From positions 310,001 through 374,000 of the forward strand of contig NZ_JAAKGI010000001.1 in NCBI RefSeq assembly GCF_011762485.1: a stretch of DNA of 64,000 nt, in the 5' to 3' direction. The notes under the pieces were generated by a model. It was not told the origin of the DNA. It saw nothing but the letters and a program-made list of their open reading frames with translations, and ran no database searches. The DNA is from Yeosuana marina (lineage in GTDB: Bacteria; Bacteroidota; Bacteroidia; Flavobacteriales; Flavobacteriaceae). A program made the position numbers and the translations under genes. Positions 8,659 to 17,240 of this stretch are shown one piece after another (position 1 is the stretch's first letter; each line of letters begins with the position of its first letter).

Positions 8659-8693
8659 ATTCTTAAAACCGAATTAATTAATTAATACTAAGT

Positions 8694-9101
8694 TTAGTTT
8701 GTCACTGGCACCTCAATAGTTAGATATTGATCTACATCATTTTCATCTGTACCTTGCCAAAACTTAAATATATAACTACCATTGCTAGTAACTATAAAAT
8801 TAAAGGTGGCTTCAACCAATTCATTGTCAAGGTTGGTACAGTTATCATCAGTATAGGCATAATTTATAACAGCTACTGTACGTTCATTATTATTTTTTAA
8901 ATAATAAAACTCTTTGAAGGTGTGACAGGTTGAAGGTTTTAAATAGGTAACCGTTATAGGATAGGTTTCGCCTAAAGTAAAAGAATCTGGCATATCAACA
9001 CTTTCAATGGGTAATATATCTAAATTATAATTTACACCATTATCAACACTACACGAGGCAAATAAAATTAATGTTAAACTGAGAATAATTAATCGTTTCA
9101 T
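8694..9101 (-). CDS. secreted lipoprotein of unknown function
   Basis: 135 residues with a lipoprotein signal (MKRLIILSLTLILFASC, lipobox F-A-S-C, Cys17). The mature part is a predicted all-beta domain with two further Cys that could pair (one in 'STCHTFKEFYYL', one in 'DDNCTNL'). No family recognised. It ends 35 nt before the sigma-factor start on the same strand, so it may be part of the same unit. Confidence 0.7.
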   Translation of the reverse strand: MKRLIILSLTLILFASCSVDNGVNYNLDILPIESVDMPDSFTLGETYPITVTYLKPSTCHTFKEFYYLKNNNERTVAVINYAYTDDNCTNLDNELVEATFNFIVTSNGSYIFKFWQGTDENDVDQYLTIEVPVTN

Positions 9102-9163
9102 TACAATTTTTTTTAATACGTTTTTCCTTTAAGATGCGAAGACTTTTAAAAGGTTGCGTATTA

Positions 9164-9194
9164 AAAGAAAAAATCCCGATAACATCGGGATTTT
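9164..9194 (-). terminator. recA intrinsic terminator
   Basis: The stem AAAATCCCGAT / ATCGGGATTTT (9170-9180 with 9184-9194, loop AAC) is followed by T-rich sequence on the minus strand and begins 4 nt after the recA stop. Confidence 0.85.
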
Positions 9195-9197
9195 AAT

Positions 9198-10205
9198 TTA
9201 TTCTTTGGCGGCTTTTAATGCGGCCTTTATTTTAACTTCAAGTTCATCTTGAAGTTCTGGATTATCTTTTATAAGGGCTTTAACAGCGTCTCTCCCTTGC
9301 CCCAGTTTTGTGTCATCATAACTAAACCAAGAGCCGCTTTTTTTGATAATTTCAAAGTCCACAGCAATATCCAATATTTCACCAACTTTCGAAATACCTT
9401 CACCATACATAATATCAAATTCAGCTGTTTTAAAAGGAGGGGCTACTTTATTTTTCACCACTTTAACTTTTGTTTTGTTACCCATTACATCTCCATTGGT
9501 TTCCTTTATTTGAGTTGAACGTCTGATGTCTAAGCGCACAGATGCGTAAAACTTTAGAGCATTACCACCCGTAGTAGTCTCTGGGTTTCCAAACATAACG
9601 CCAATTTTTTCACGTAATTGATTAATAAAAATAACGGTACAATTTGTTTTACTAATAGAACCGGTTAGCTTTCTTAGGGCTTGAGACATTAATCTGGCAT
9701 GTAAGCCCATTTTTGAATCGCCCATTTCACCTTCTATTTCGCTTTTTGGTGTTAAAGCTGCTACCGAGTCAATAACTACAATATCAATAGCACCAGAACG
9801 AATTAAGTTATCTGTAATTTCAAGAGCTTGTTCTCCATTATCTGGTTGCGATATAATCAAGTTATCTATATCAACACCTAATTTTTGTGCATAAAACCTA
9901 TCAAATGCATGTTCTGCATCAATAAAGGCAGCAATGCCACCTGCCTTTTGCGCTTCTGCAATAGCGTGCAATGTTAGGGTTGTTTTACCTGAAGATTCTG
10001 GTCCATATATTTCAATAACACGTCCGCGAGGATAACCACCAACACCTAAAGCAATATCCAATCCTAATGAACCTGATGAAATTGCATCTACATCCACAAC
10101 AGCAGAGTCACTCATTTTCATTACGGTTCCTTTGCCGTAAGCCTTGTCTAATTTATCTAAAGTAAGTTTTAGTGCTTTTAATTTTGCGTCTTTTTCGTTG
10201 CTCAT
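9198..10205 (-). CDS. recA: recombinase RecA
   Basis: ATP-dependent strand-exchange protein for recombinational repair, and partner of DprA in transformation. 335 residues, near full length, with the core fold complete. Walker A is '[10 protein letters not shown]' near residues 69-78; loop L1/L2 region includes '[20 protein letters not shown]'. The acidic C-terminal tail is short compared with E. coli. Monocistronic, with its own terminator. A possible promoter (TTG 10263-10265, N20, TAATTTAG 10235-10242, minus strand) matches the consensus at all but one position. Confidence 0.98.
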   Translation of the reverse strand: MSNEKDAKLKALKLTLDKLDKAYGKGTVMKMSDSAVVDVDAISSGSLGLDIALGVGGYPRGRVIEIYGPESSGKTTLTLHAIAEAQKAGGIAAFIDAEHAFDRFYAQKLGVDIDNLIISQPDNGEQALEITDNLIRSGAIDIVVIDSVAALTPKSEIEGEMGDSKMGLHARLMSQALRKLTGSISKTNCTVIFINQLREKIGVMFGNPETTTGGNALKFYASVRLDIRRSTQIKETNGDVMGNKTKVKVVKNKVAPPFKTAEFDIMYGEGISKVGEILDIAVDFEIIKKSGSWFSYDDTKLGQGRDAVKALIKDNPELQDELEVKIKAALKAAKE

Positions 10206-10373
10206 CTAATTTTTTATTTCTGAAGTTATGTATGCTAAATTAATACTTCTTTTGTCACAATACAATTTTATCACGCAACCTTTTTGCTCTTTTTGCATCT
10301 ACTTAATAAAGTGGGAAAAATTTTGCTATAAAATTTAAGAAAACATTTAAGTTGACTAACTCAAACTAGTGGG

Positions 10374-10403
10374 AAAGCACTTTGCAACTTGTAAAGTGCT
10401 TTT
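10374..10403. terminator. orphan hairpin terminator in the recA-trhO divergent gap
   Basis: Perfect 10-bp stem AAAGCACTTT / AAAGTGCTTT (10374-10383 with 10393-10402) followed by TT-CTATG on the plus strand. It sits in the 281-bp gap between divergent recA and trhO, downstream of no annotated gene. The rest of this gap holds only promoter-like sequence and no ORF longer than 11 codons. Confidence 0.55.
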
Positions 10404-10439
10404 TCTATGCATTATATTCTCGGGTTTTTAAAAAAAACA

Positions 10440-10447
10440 TAACTTTG
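10440..10447 (+). promoter_or_regulatory. -7 promoter element (TAACTTTG) of the trhO operon
   Basis: Exact TAnnTTTG match 39 nt upstream of the trhO ATG and downstream of the orphan hairpin. The -33 element is not clear. Confidence 0.5.
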
Positions 10448-10486
10448 CCGCTTAAATAGTCTTTAATCTTAAAACATTAGTATAGC

Positions 10487-11563
10487 ATGCAACTGTACAA
10501 TACATTAAGTGCCAAAGAAAGAGCTCAATTAATCGATCAAGCAGGAAAAAATCGATTAACACTTTCTTTTTATCAATATGCCAACATTGAAAATCCTCAA
10601 ATATTAAGGGATCATTTATTTATAACTTGGAATCATTTAGACGTTCTGGGCAGAATTTATGTGGCTCATGAAGGTATTAATGCGCAATTATCATTGCCTG
10701 CAGATAGGTTTAATGAATTTAAGGAACATCTTGATAGCATTTCTTTTCTGCAAGGGATTCGCTTAAATATAGCTATTGAGCAAGACAACAAATCATTTTT
10801 AAAACTAAAAATTAAAGTTCGCGATAAGATTGTTGCCGATGGTTTAAATGATGACACTTTTGATGTAACCAATAAAGGTATTCATCTTGGCGCAGAGCAA
10901 TTCAATGTCCTTATTGAAGACCAAAAAACGGTTTTGGTTGATATGCGCAATCATTACGAAAGTGAAATAGGGCATTTTAAAAATGCCATTACGCCAGATG
11001 TAGATACGTTTAGAGATTCATTAGATATTATTGAAGCCGATTTAAAAGATCATAAGGAAGATAAAAATTTGGTCATGTATTGTACTGGAGGCATTCGTTG
11101 CGAAAAGGCCAGCGCTTATTTTAAACATAAAGGCTTTAAAAATGTATATCAGCTTGAAGGCGGTATTATTGAATATACCAGACAAGTCAAGGAGAAGAAT
11201 TTAGAAAACAAATTTTTGGGTCAGAATTTTGTTTTTGATGATCGACGAGCAGAACGTATTAGTGAGGATGTAATAGCACAATGCCACCAATGCGGTGCCC
11301 CTTTTGATGTGCACACCAATTGCGCTAATGATGCCTGTCATTTACTGTTTATTCAATGTGATGCCTGTAAGGAGGAAATGGATAATTGCTGTTCAACAAC
11401 CTGCAAAGAGATTCACGCCTTACCGTATGAAGAACAGAAAGCACTAAGAAAAGGGCAGGGTAATAGCAATGATATTTTTAAAAAAGGACGTGCCGATCAT
11501 TTGTCTTATAAAAAGGATTTAAGAAATATTTTTGAGACACTAAAACTCAATAAGAAAGAATAA
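10487..11563 (+). CDS. trhO: tRNA uridine(34) 5-hydroxylase, oxygen-dependent (rhodanese family)
   Basis: Known family role: O2-dependent formation of 5-hydroxyuridine at the wobble base of tRNA. 358 residues. An N-terminal alpha/beta acylphosphatase-like domain (residues ~1-100, 'VLGRIYVAHEGINAQLS') is followed by a rhodanese domain with the active-site Cys199 in 'MYCTGGIRCEKAS'. A Cys-rich C-terminal region (about 258-310, several C-x2-C) probably binds zinc. First gene of a tight unit with a U32 protein (4-nt gap) and a ferredoxin, both tied to the alternative hydroxylation route. Confidence 0.93.
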   Translation: MQLYNTLSAKERAQLIDQAGKNRLTLSFYQYANIENPQILRDHLFITWNHLDVLGRIYVAHEGINAQLSLPADRFNEFKEHLDSISFLQGIRLNIAIEQDNKSFLKLKIKVRDKIVADGLNDDTFDVTNKGIHLGAEQFNVLIEDQKTVLVDMRNHYESEIGHFKNAITPDVDTFRDSLDIIEADLKDHKEDKNLVMYCTGGIRCEKASAYFKHKGFKNVYQLEGGIIEYTRQVKEKNLENKFLGQNFVFDDRRAERISEDVIAQCHQCGAPFDVHTNCANDACHLLFIQCDACKEEMDNCCSTTCKEIHALPYEEQKALRKGQGNSNDIFKKGRADHLSYKKDLRNIFETLKLNKKE

Positions 11564-11567
11564 GCTG

Positions 11568-12815
11568 ATGATGCAGAACATTGAATTAATGGCGCCAGCC
11601 GGAAATTTTGAATCCTTACAAGCCGCTTTAGATAATGGCGCGGATTCTGTGTATTTTGGGGTTGAACAACTTAATATGCGGGCGAGAGCATCTATTAATT
11701 TTACCTTAGATGATTTACCAGAAATAGCCAAACGCTGTCAGGCTAAAGGCGTAAGAACCTATTTAACTTTAAATACCATTATTTACGACCATGATTTATC
11801 GATTGTAAAAGCCTTAATTAACAAAGCTAAAGAATCAAATATTACAGCCGTTATTGCCATGGATCAAGCGGTGATTATGACCGCCAGAGAAGTAGGTATG
11901 GAAGTTCATATTTCAACCCAAATTAACATCACGAATATTGAAACGGTTAAATTTTATGCGTTGTTTGCTGATACCATGGTGTTAAGTAGAGAACTTAGTT
12001 TAAGACAAGTAAAAAAGATAACCGAGCAAATAGAAAAAGAGCAAATTAAAGGACCTTCGGGGAAACTCATAGAAATTGAAATTTTTGGTCATGGAGCTTT
12101 GTGTATGGCGGTTTCAGGCAAGTGCTATATGAGTTTGCACTCGTATAACTCGTCTGCAAATAGAGGTGCTTGTAAACAAAATTGCAGAAAAAAATATACG
12201 GTTATTGAGCAGGAAACGGGTTTTGAAATGGAGATTGATAATGAATACATCATGTCTCCAAAAGATTTGTGTACGATTGATATTTTAGATCAAGTGGCAG
12301 ATTCTGGAATTAAGGTTTTGAAGATAGAAGGACGCGGAAGAGCGCCAGAATATGTTGCCAAAGTCATTTCCTGTTACAGAGCAGCTATTGATAGTTTGGA
12401 AACTAAAACCTACCAAAAAGAAAAAGTAATTTCTTGGATGCAAGACCTTGAAAAAGTATATAATCGCGGGTTTTGGAATGGCTATTATTTAGGTCAGAAA
12501 TTAGGAGAATGGAGTGAAGGTTCTGGGTCGCACGCTACCCAAAAGAAAGTGTATATTGGTAAAGGTGTTCACTATTTTCCAAAACCAAAAATTGGCGAGT
12601 TTCAAATTGAAGCGTATGATGTTTCGGTTGGCGATACCATTTTAATTACGGGACCAACCACAGGGGTAAAAGAAATGCAGGTGAATGAGATGATGGTAAA
12701 CGATAAAAATTCTTCAAAAGGAAAGAAAGGCGATTCTGTAACCATTCCGTTAGGTTTTAGAATACGACCATCTGATAAGTTGTATAAAATCGTAGAAAAT
12801 AAAGTAGAGGCGTAA
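11568..12815 (+). CDS. peptidase U32 family protein, TrhP-like tRNA hydroxylation enzyme
   Basis: 415 residues. A TIM-barrel-like N-terminal domain ('MAPAGNFESLQAALDNGADSVYFG') precedes the U32 signature 'EIFGHGALCMAVSGKCYMS'. Four cysteines (C179, C186, C202, C206) are spaced like the Fe-S ligands of U32 proteins such as UbiU/UbiV and TrhP. A C-terminal beta-barrel follows (~330-410). Family knowledge: TrhP (E. coli YegQ, B. subtilis YrrN/YrrO) makes 5-hydroxyuridine in tRNA using prephenate and needs Fe-S assembly. The trhO neighbour and overlapping ferredoxin support that role here rather than peptidase activity, but direct substrate evidence is lacking. Confidence 0.85.
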   Translation: MMQNIELMAPAGNFESLQAALDNGADSVYFGVEQLNMRARASINFTLDDLPEIAKRCQAKGVRTYLTLNTIIYDHDLSIVKALINKAKESNITAVIAMDQAVIMTAREVGMEVHISTQINITNIETVKFYALFADTMVLSRELSLRQVKKITEQIEKEQIKGPSGKLIEIEIFGHGALCMAVSGKCYMSLHSYNSSANRGACKQNCRKKYTVIEQETGFEMEIDNEYIMSPKDLCTIDILDQVADSGIKVLKIEGRGRAPEYVAKVISCYRAAIDSLETKTYQKEKVISWMQDLEKVYNRGFWNGYYLGQKLGEWSEGSGSHATQKKVYIGKGVHYFPKPKIGEFQIEAYDVSVGDTILITGPTTGVKEMQVNEMMVNDKNSSKGKKGDSVTIPLGFRIRPSDKLYKIVENKVEA

Positions 12816-13045
12816 TGGTGATTGTAACCTTGCAACGCCAAAAATGTATTGGCTGTAATTATTGTGTTGAGTTGGCGCCAAACCAATTTCAAATGTCAAA
12901 AAAAGACGGGAAATCGGTCTTGCTACATTCCAAAGATAAAAAAGGATTTTTTACTTTAAAATCAAACGAAAACACCATTTTTGATGAGTGCGATAATGCC
13001 TCCAAGGCGTGCCCCGTTAAGATTATAAGTGTTAAAATGATTTAG
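12815..13045 (+). CDS. single-cluster ferredoxin
   Basis: 76 residues. Cys11-x2-Cys14-x2-Cys17 ('CIGCNYC') plus a distant Cys-Pro ('ASKACPVK') are four ligands for one [4Fe-4S] cluster. Its ATG overlaps the U32 stop codon by one base (TAATG), so the two are translationally coupled. It most likely passes electrons to the U32 enzyme, which is inferred from gene order. Confidence 0.85.
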   Translation: MVIVTLQRQKCIGCNYCVELAPNQFQMSKKDGKSVLLHSKDKKGFFTLKSNENTIFDECDNASKACPVKIISVKMI

Positions 13046-13165
13046 TATTCATGATAATAACACTTCTATTTTAAAGTAAACATAATAATCTTATCTTTAC
13101 CTTTTAAAATAATTATAAACCTTCATTCGTAATAGTTTTATTAACGAATTCAATATATAAAATGT

Positions 13166-14347
13166 ATGAGTTGTAACAGTTGTTCAACTGAAAAAGACGG
13201 TCAACCAAAAGGATGTAAAAACAATGGTACTTGTGGTACCGATAGTTGTAACAAACTAACGGTTTTTGATTGGCTGGCAAATATGTCGCTTCCTAGTGGA
13301 GAAAAACCATTTGATTGGGTAGAAGTTCGTTTTAAAAACGGACGCAAACACTATTATAAAAACACCGAAAATCTAACGTTAAGTATTGGTGACGTTGTGG
13401 CAACACAAGCTCAATCTGGACATGATATTGGTATGGTGACGCTTACTGGAGAATTGGTACGCGTTCAAATGAAACGTAAAAATATCGACCAAGAAGGAGA
13501 AGAAATTTTAAAAATTTACAGAAAAGCAAGTCAAAAGGATATCGATATTTGGTCGGCAGCAAGAGACAAAGAAGAGCCAATGAAAGTAAAAGCTCGCCAA
13601 TTTGCAATTGACTTAAAGTTACAAATGAAAATTTCGGATATCGAATTTCAAGGTGATGCCAGTAAAGCTACTTTTTATTATACAGCTGAAGAACGTGTAG
13701 ATTTTCGTGAACTTATAAAAGTTTTCGCAAGAGAATTCAGAACCCGTATTGAAATGAAACAAGTAGGGTTTCGTCAGGAAGCCTCCAGACTTGGCGGTAT
13801 AGGATCATGCGGACGTGAGTTGTGTTGTTCAACATGGTTAACAGATTTCCGTTCTGTAAGCACATCGGCAGCACGATATCAGCAATTATCCCTAAATCCT
13901 CAAAAATTAGCAGGACAATGTGGAAAATTAAAATGCTGTTTAAATTATGAGTTAGACACCTATCTGGATGCCTTAAAAAGTTTCCCTTCAACAGATATAA
14001 AACTGCAAACCGAGAAAGGAACTGCTGTGTGCCAAAAAACAGATATTTTCAAAGGCCATATGTGGTATGCTTACGAAGGCGAATGGATGAATTGGCACAA
14101 AATAACAACCGATCAAGCCAACGAAATTATCAGTCTCAATAAAAAAAGAACAAAGGTGGCGAGCCTTGAAGAATATGCCGCTACCATTGTTGAGGATACT
14201 AAAAACCAGTTTGAAAACGTTGTGGGTCAAGATAGTTTAACACGCTTTGATAGTCCAAAACCCGCAAATAAACGTAAAAAGAGAAGGAACAATAAAAACA
14301 GAAGAAAACCTCAAAACTCACAAAACGCTAAAAATAATGCGAAATAA
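13166..14347 (+). CDS. ricT: PSP1-domain protein RicT (YaaT)
   Basis: 393 residues. The N-terminus is Cys-rich (C3, C6, C17, C23, C28). The central PSP1 domain carries two C-x4-C-C motifs (C215/C220/C221 in 'GSCGRELCC', C252/C257/C258 in 'GQCGKLKCC'), matching the Fe-S-binding Cys set of RicT. The last ~30 residues are a basic Lys/Arg/Asn tail that could bind nucleic acid. In Bacillus RicT works with RicA and RicF in RNA processing; those partners are not in this window. Overlaps gldH by 11 nt. Confidence 0.9.
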   Translation: MSCNSCSTEKDGQPKGCKNNGTCGTDSCNKLTVFDWLANMSLPSGEKPFDWVEVRFKNGRKHYYKNTENLTLSIGDVVATQAQSGHDIGMVTLTGELVRVQMKRKNIDQEGEEILKIYRKASQKDIDIWSAARDKEEPMKVKARQFAIDLKLQMKISDIEFQGDASKATFYYTAEERVDFRELIKVFAREFRTRIEMKQVGFRQEASRLGGIGSCGRELCCSTWLTDFRSVSTSAARYQQLSLNPQKLAGQCGKLKCCLNYELDTYLDALKSFPSTDIKLQTEKGTAVCQKTDIFKGHMWYAYEGEWMNWHKITTDQANEIISLNKKRTKVASLEEYAATIVEDTKNQFENVVGQDSLTRFDSPKPANKRKKRRNNKNRRKPQNSQNAKNNAK

Positions 14348-14837
14348 TCTATTGTTATTTTTTTTAGGTCTCTTTTTAATAGTTGTTTCATGTGACTCAA
14401 AAAGAGTTTATGACGAATATAAATCCGTTCCTAATGAATGGAATAAAGATTCAATAATTACGTTTAAAATAAATCCACCAGATTCTATAAAACCGTATAA
14501 TTTATTTGTTGATTTAAGAAATACAAATGAATATAAGTATAGTAATATCTTTTTAATTGTTGAAATGGTATTCCCACATGGTAGAACGATAAAAGATACG
14601 TTAGAGTACAGAATGACAGATCCAAGTGGTAAGTTTTTAGGAACGGGACTTATGGATGTTAAAGAAAATAAATTGTGGTATAAAGAAGATGTGGTGTTTA
14701 AAGAAGCAGGAGAATATACCGTAAATATTCAACATGCCATGAGAGAAAATGGTAAGGTACATGGTGTTGTTTCTCTTGAAGGAATTACAGATGTTGGGTT
14801 TAGAATAGAAAACACCAAAAAAAATTTAAAGGAGTAG
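14337..14837 (+). CDS. gldH: gliding motility lipoprotein GldH
   Basis: 166 residues from ATG 14337, which gives a proper lipoprotein signal (MRNNLLLFFLGLFLIVVSC, lipobox V-V-S-C at Cys19). An upstream in-frame ATG (14247) would bury the signal behind 30 extra polar residues and is rejected. The mature protein has the GldH pattern ('YDEYKSVPNEWNKDSIITF', 'GRTIKDTLEYRMTDPSGKFLG'). GldH is needed for gliding and chitin use in Flavobacterium johnsoniae. Overlaps the end of ricT and precedes PBP1A, an order consistent with other flavobacteria. Confidence 0.92.
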   Translation: MRNNLLLFFLGLFLIVVSCDSKRVYDEYKSVPNEWNKDSIITFKINPPDSIKPYNLFVDLRNTNEYKYSNIFLIVEMVFPHGRTIKDTLEYRMTDPSGKFLGTGLMDVKENKLWYKEDVVFKEAGEYTVNIQHAMRENGKVHGVVSLEGITDVGFRIENTKKNLKE

Positions 14838-14900
14838 TCTTATCGAGTGTTTTTTAATAGTTGTAAAAACAATCTCGAAATGAATTTATATTAAAATTAA

Positions 14901-17240
14901 ATGGCAAAGACAAAACAAGTTAAAAACAACAATCAAGAGTTTGATAAATACGTGCGTTGGTTTTGGATACTTTTTTCAGCAGGTATTCTTTTTGTAATAT
15001 TAATTTTTTCGTTAGCATCTTGGGGCGCTTTCGGTGAGCTTCCAGACCATACACAACTTGAAAACCCCGAAACACATTTAGCAACCGAAATTATTTCTTC
15101 GGATGGAGTAACCTTAGGTAAGTTTTATTTTAACGATAACAGAACCCCTGTTGGTTATGATGACTTACCAAAACAATTAATTGATGCGTTAGTAGCAACA
15201 GAAGATGCCAGGTATTACGAACACTCTGGAATTGATGCCAGAGGAACGCTTCGAGCTATCGTGAAATTAGGTAGTGGTGGGGGTGCTAGTACCATTTCAC
15301 AACAATTAGCAAAACAATTATTTCATGGTGAAGGGTCTACTAATATGTTTGAAAGAATATTGCAAAAAGTAAAAGAATGGATTATTGCTATCCGTTTAGA
15401 ACGCCAATATACCAAGGAAGAAATTTTAGCTCAGTATTTTAATATTTATGATTTTGGGAATTTTGCAGACGGTATTCGTAGCGCATCAAGAATTTATTTT
15501 GGCAAAGAACCTAAAAATTTAGATTTAAAAGAATCAGCTATGTTGGTTGGGATGTTTAAAAATTCATCTCTGTATAACCCTTTGCCAGACAGAAACCCCG
15601 TTGGAGTGAGAAACAGACGTAATGTGGTGTTGGCTCAAATGAAAAAATACGGATATATAACAGAGAAAGTTAAAGATTCACTCCAAAAAACAGAGTTAGA
15701 TTTACACTATTCACCAGAATCACATCGAGAAGGTCTTGCAACCTATTTCAGGGAATATCTCAGAGGATTTATGAAAGATTGGATTAAAAACAATCCAAAG
15801 CCAGATGGCACCTATTATAATTTAAATAGCGATGGTTTAAAAGTATATACAACCATAGATTCTAGAATGCAACAATATGCAGAAGCTGCCGTACAAGAGC
15901 ACATGCCTAGGTTACAAGCTGAATTTTTTCATCAAAATACACCAGATAGAAACCCCACAGCGCCTTTTTTAGAACTTGATAAAAGTGAAATTGATGACTT
16001 GATGAATCGTTCTATGAAACAATCAGAACGTTGGCGACATATGAAATATGATTTAGGAAAGTCTGATAAAGAAATTAAAGAAACGTTTTATAAACCTATT
16101 CAAATGCGGGTTTTCTCATGGAAAGGTGAAATAGATACTATTATGAAGCCTATTGATTCTATGCGTTATTCTAAGTCGTTTTTACATACAGGACTTATGT
16201 CTATGGATCCTCAAACAGGGCAAGTAAAAGCTTGGGTTGGTGGTATTAATTATAGATATTTTCAGTATGATCATGTGAAAACAGGAAAACGTCAGGTTGG
16301 TTCAACCTTTAAGCCGTTTGTGTACGCTACAGCTATTGATCAATTGCATTTGTCTCCTTGTGATACTCTTCCGCGTTCTCAAATTACTATTGAAGCCGGT
16401 AAATTTGGAAACCCAGAACCTTGGTCGCCAAAAAATAATGGTGGTGAATATGGAGGTTATATGACGTTAAAAGATGCGTTGGCAAACTCTGTAAATACGG
16501 TAACGGCTAGAGTTATGGATAAAGTAGGACCAAAGCCCGTTGTCGATTTAGTGAAAAAACTAGGTGTGGAATCTGAAGTGTTGCCAGTTCCTTCAATTGC
16601 TCTAGGAACAGCAGATTTGAGCGTATATGAAATGGTAGGAGCCTATTCGGCATTTGCCAATAAAGGAGTGTATACAAAACCAGTTATGGTAACTAGTATT
16701 ACTGATAAAAACAATACGGTACTATATCAAGTAAAACCTGAAACTAGAGATGTATTAAGTGATGAAACCGCCTATGTAACGGTTAAACTTATGGAAGGCG
16801 TTACGCAATCAGGTTCAGGAGTGCGCTTAAGAACATCAGGAGCAGAGACTTACAGAGCTGACTATAGAGAAATAGTAACTGGTTATCCGTATAAATTTAC
16901 AAACCCTATTGCTGGTAAAACAGGAACCACTCAAAATCAAAGTGATGGTTGGTTTATGGGTATGGTACCCAATTTAGTAACAGGAGTTTGGGTAGGTGCA
17001 GAAGATAGATCGGTGCATTTTGCAACTGTTACCTATGGACAAGGTGCTGCTATGGCATTGCCTATTTGGGCTTTATATATGAAAAGTTGCTATGCTGATA
17101 AAGACTTAAATATATCTCAAGAAGATTTTGATGTTCCTAAAGACCTTACTATTAGGGTAGACTGTTCTGATGATACAGATACAAATACTAATAGTAACAC
17201 CTCAAAACCTGAAGAAATCCCAGATGATTTGAATTTTTAA
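14901..17240 (+). CDS. bifunctional penicillin-binding protein 1A
   Basis: Inner-membrane enzyme that polymerises and crosslinks peptidoglycan. 779 residues. A membrane helix lies at ~20-42. The GT51 glycosyltransferase domain has catalytic Glu101 in 'TEDARYYEHSGID'. The transpeptidase domain has S468-T-F-K ('VGSTFKPF'), the SxN motif 'ANSVNTV' and K673-T-G ('GKTGTTQNQ'). All catalytic motifs are intact. The C-terminal tail is acidic and Asn/Thr-rich. A small hairpin (14842-14880) lies between gldH and this gene. It overlaps the convergent acetoacetyl-CoA synthetase gene by 4 nt. Confidence 0.96.
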   Translation: MAKTKQVKNNNQEFDKYVRWFWILFSAGILFVILIFSLASWGAFGELPDHTQLENPETHLATEIISSDGVTLGKFYFNDNRTPVGYDDLPKQLIDALVATEDARYYEHSGIDARGTLRAIVKLGSGGGASTISQQLAKQLFHGEGSTNMFERILQKVKEWIIAIRLERQYTKEEILAQYFNIYDFGNFADGIRSASRIYFGKEPKNLDLKESAMLVGMFKNSSLYNPLPDRNPVGVRNRRNVVLAQMKKYGYITEKVKDSLQKTELDLHYSPESHREGLATYFREYLRGFMKDWIKNNPKPDGTYYNLNSDGLKVYTTIDSRMQQYAEAAVQEHMPRLQAEFFHQNTPDRNPTAPFLELDKSEIDDLMNRSMKQSERWRHMKYDLGKSDKEIKETFYKPIQMRVFSWKGEIDTIMKPIDSMRYSKSFLHTGLMSMDPQTGQVKAWVGGINYRYFQYDHVKTGKRQVGSTFKPFVYATAIDQLHLSPCDTLPRSQITIEAGKFGNPEPWSPKNNGGEYGGYMTLKDALANSVNTVTARVMDKVGPKPVVDLVKKLGVESEVLPVPSIALGTADLSVYEMVGAYSAFANKGVYTKPVMVTSITDKNNTVLYQVKPETRDVLSDETAYVTVKLMEGVTQSGSGVRLRTSGAETYRADYREIVTGYPYKFTNPIAGKTGTTQNQSDGWFMGMVPNLVTGVWVGAEDRSVHFATVTYGQGAAMALPIWALYMKSCYADKDLNISQEDFDVPKDLTIRVDCSDDTDTNTNSNTSKPEEIPDDLNF

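Noticed and set aside
13046..13165. Possible tRNA or riboswitch in intergenic gaps (this and others)
   Set aside because: No T-loop-like motif, no cloverleaf and no conserved riboswitch core was recognised in any gap.
14247..14337. Upstream ATG for gldH at 14247, extending the protein by 30 residues
   Set aside because: It lies within ricT and places a polar segment before the lipoprotein signal; ATG 14337 gives a standard signal and lipobox.
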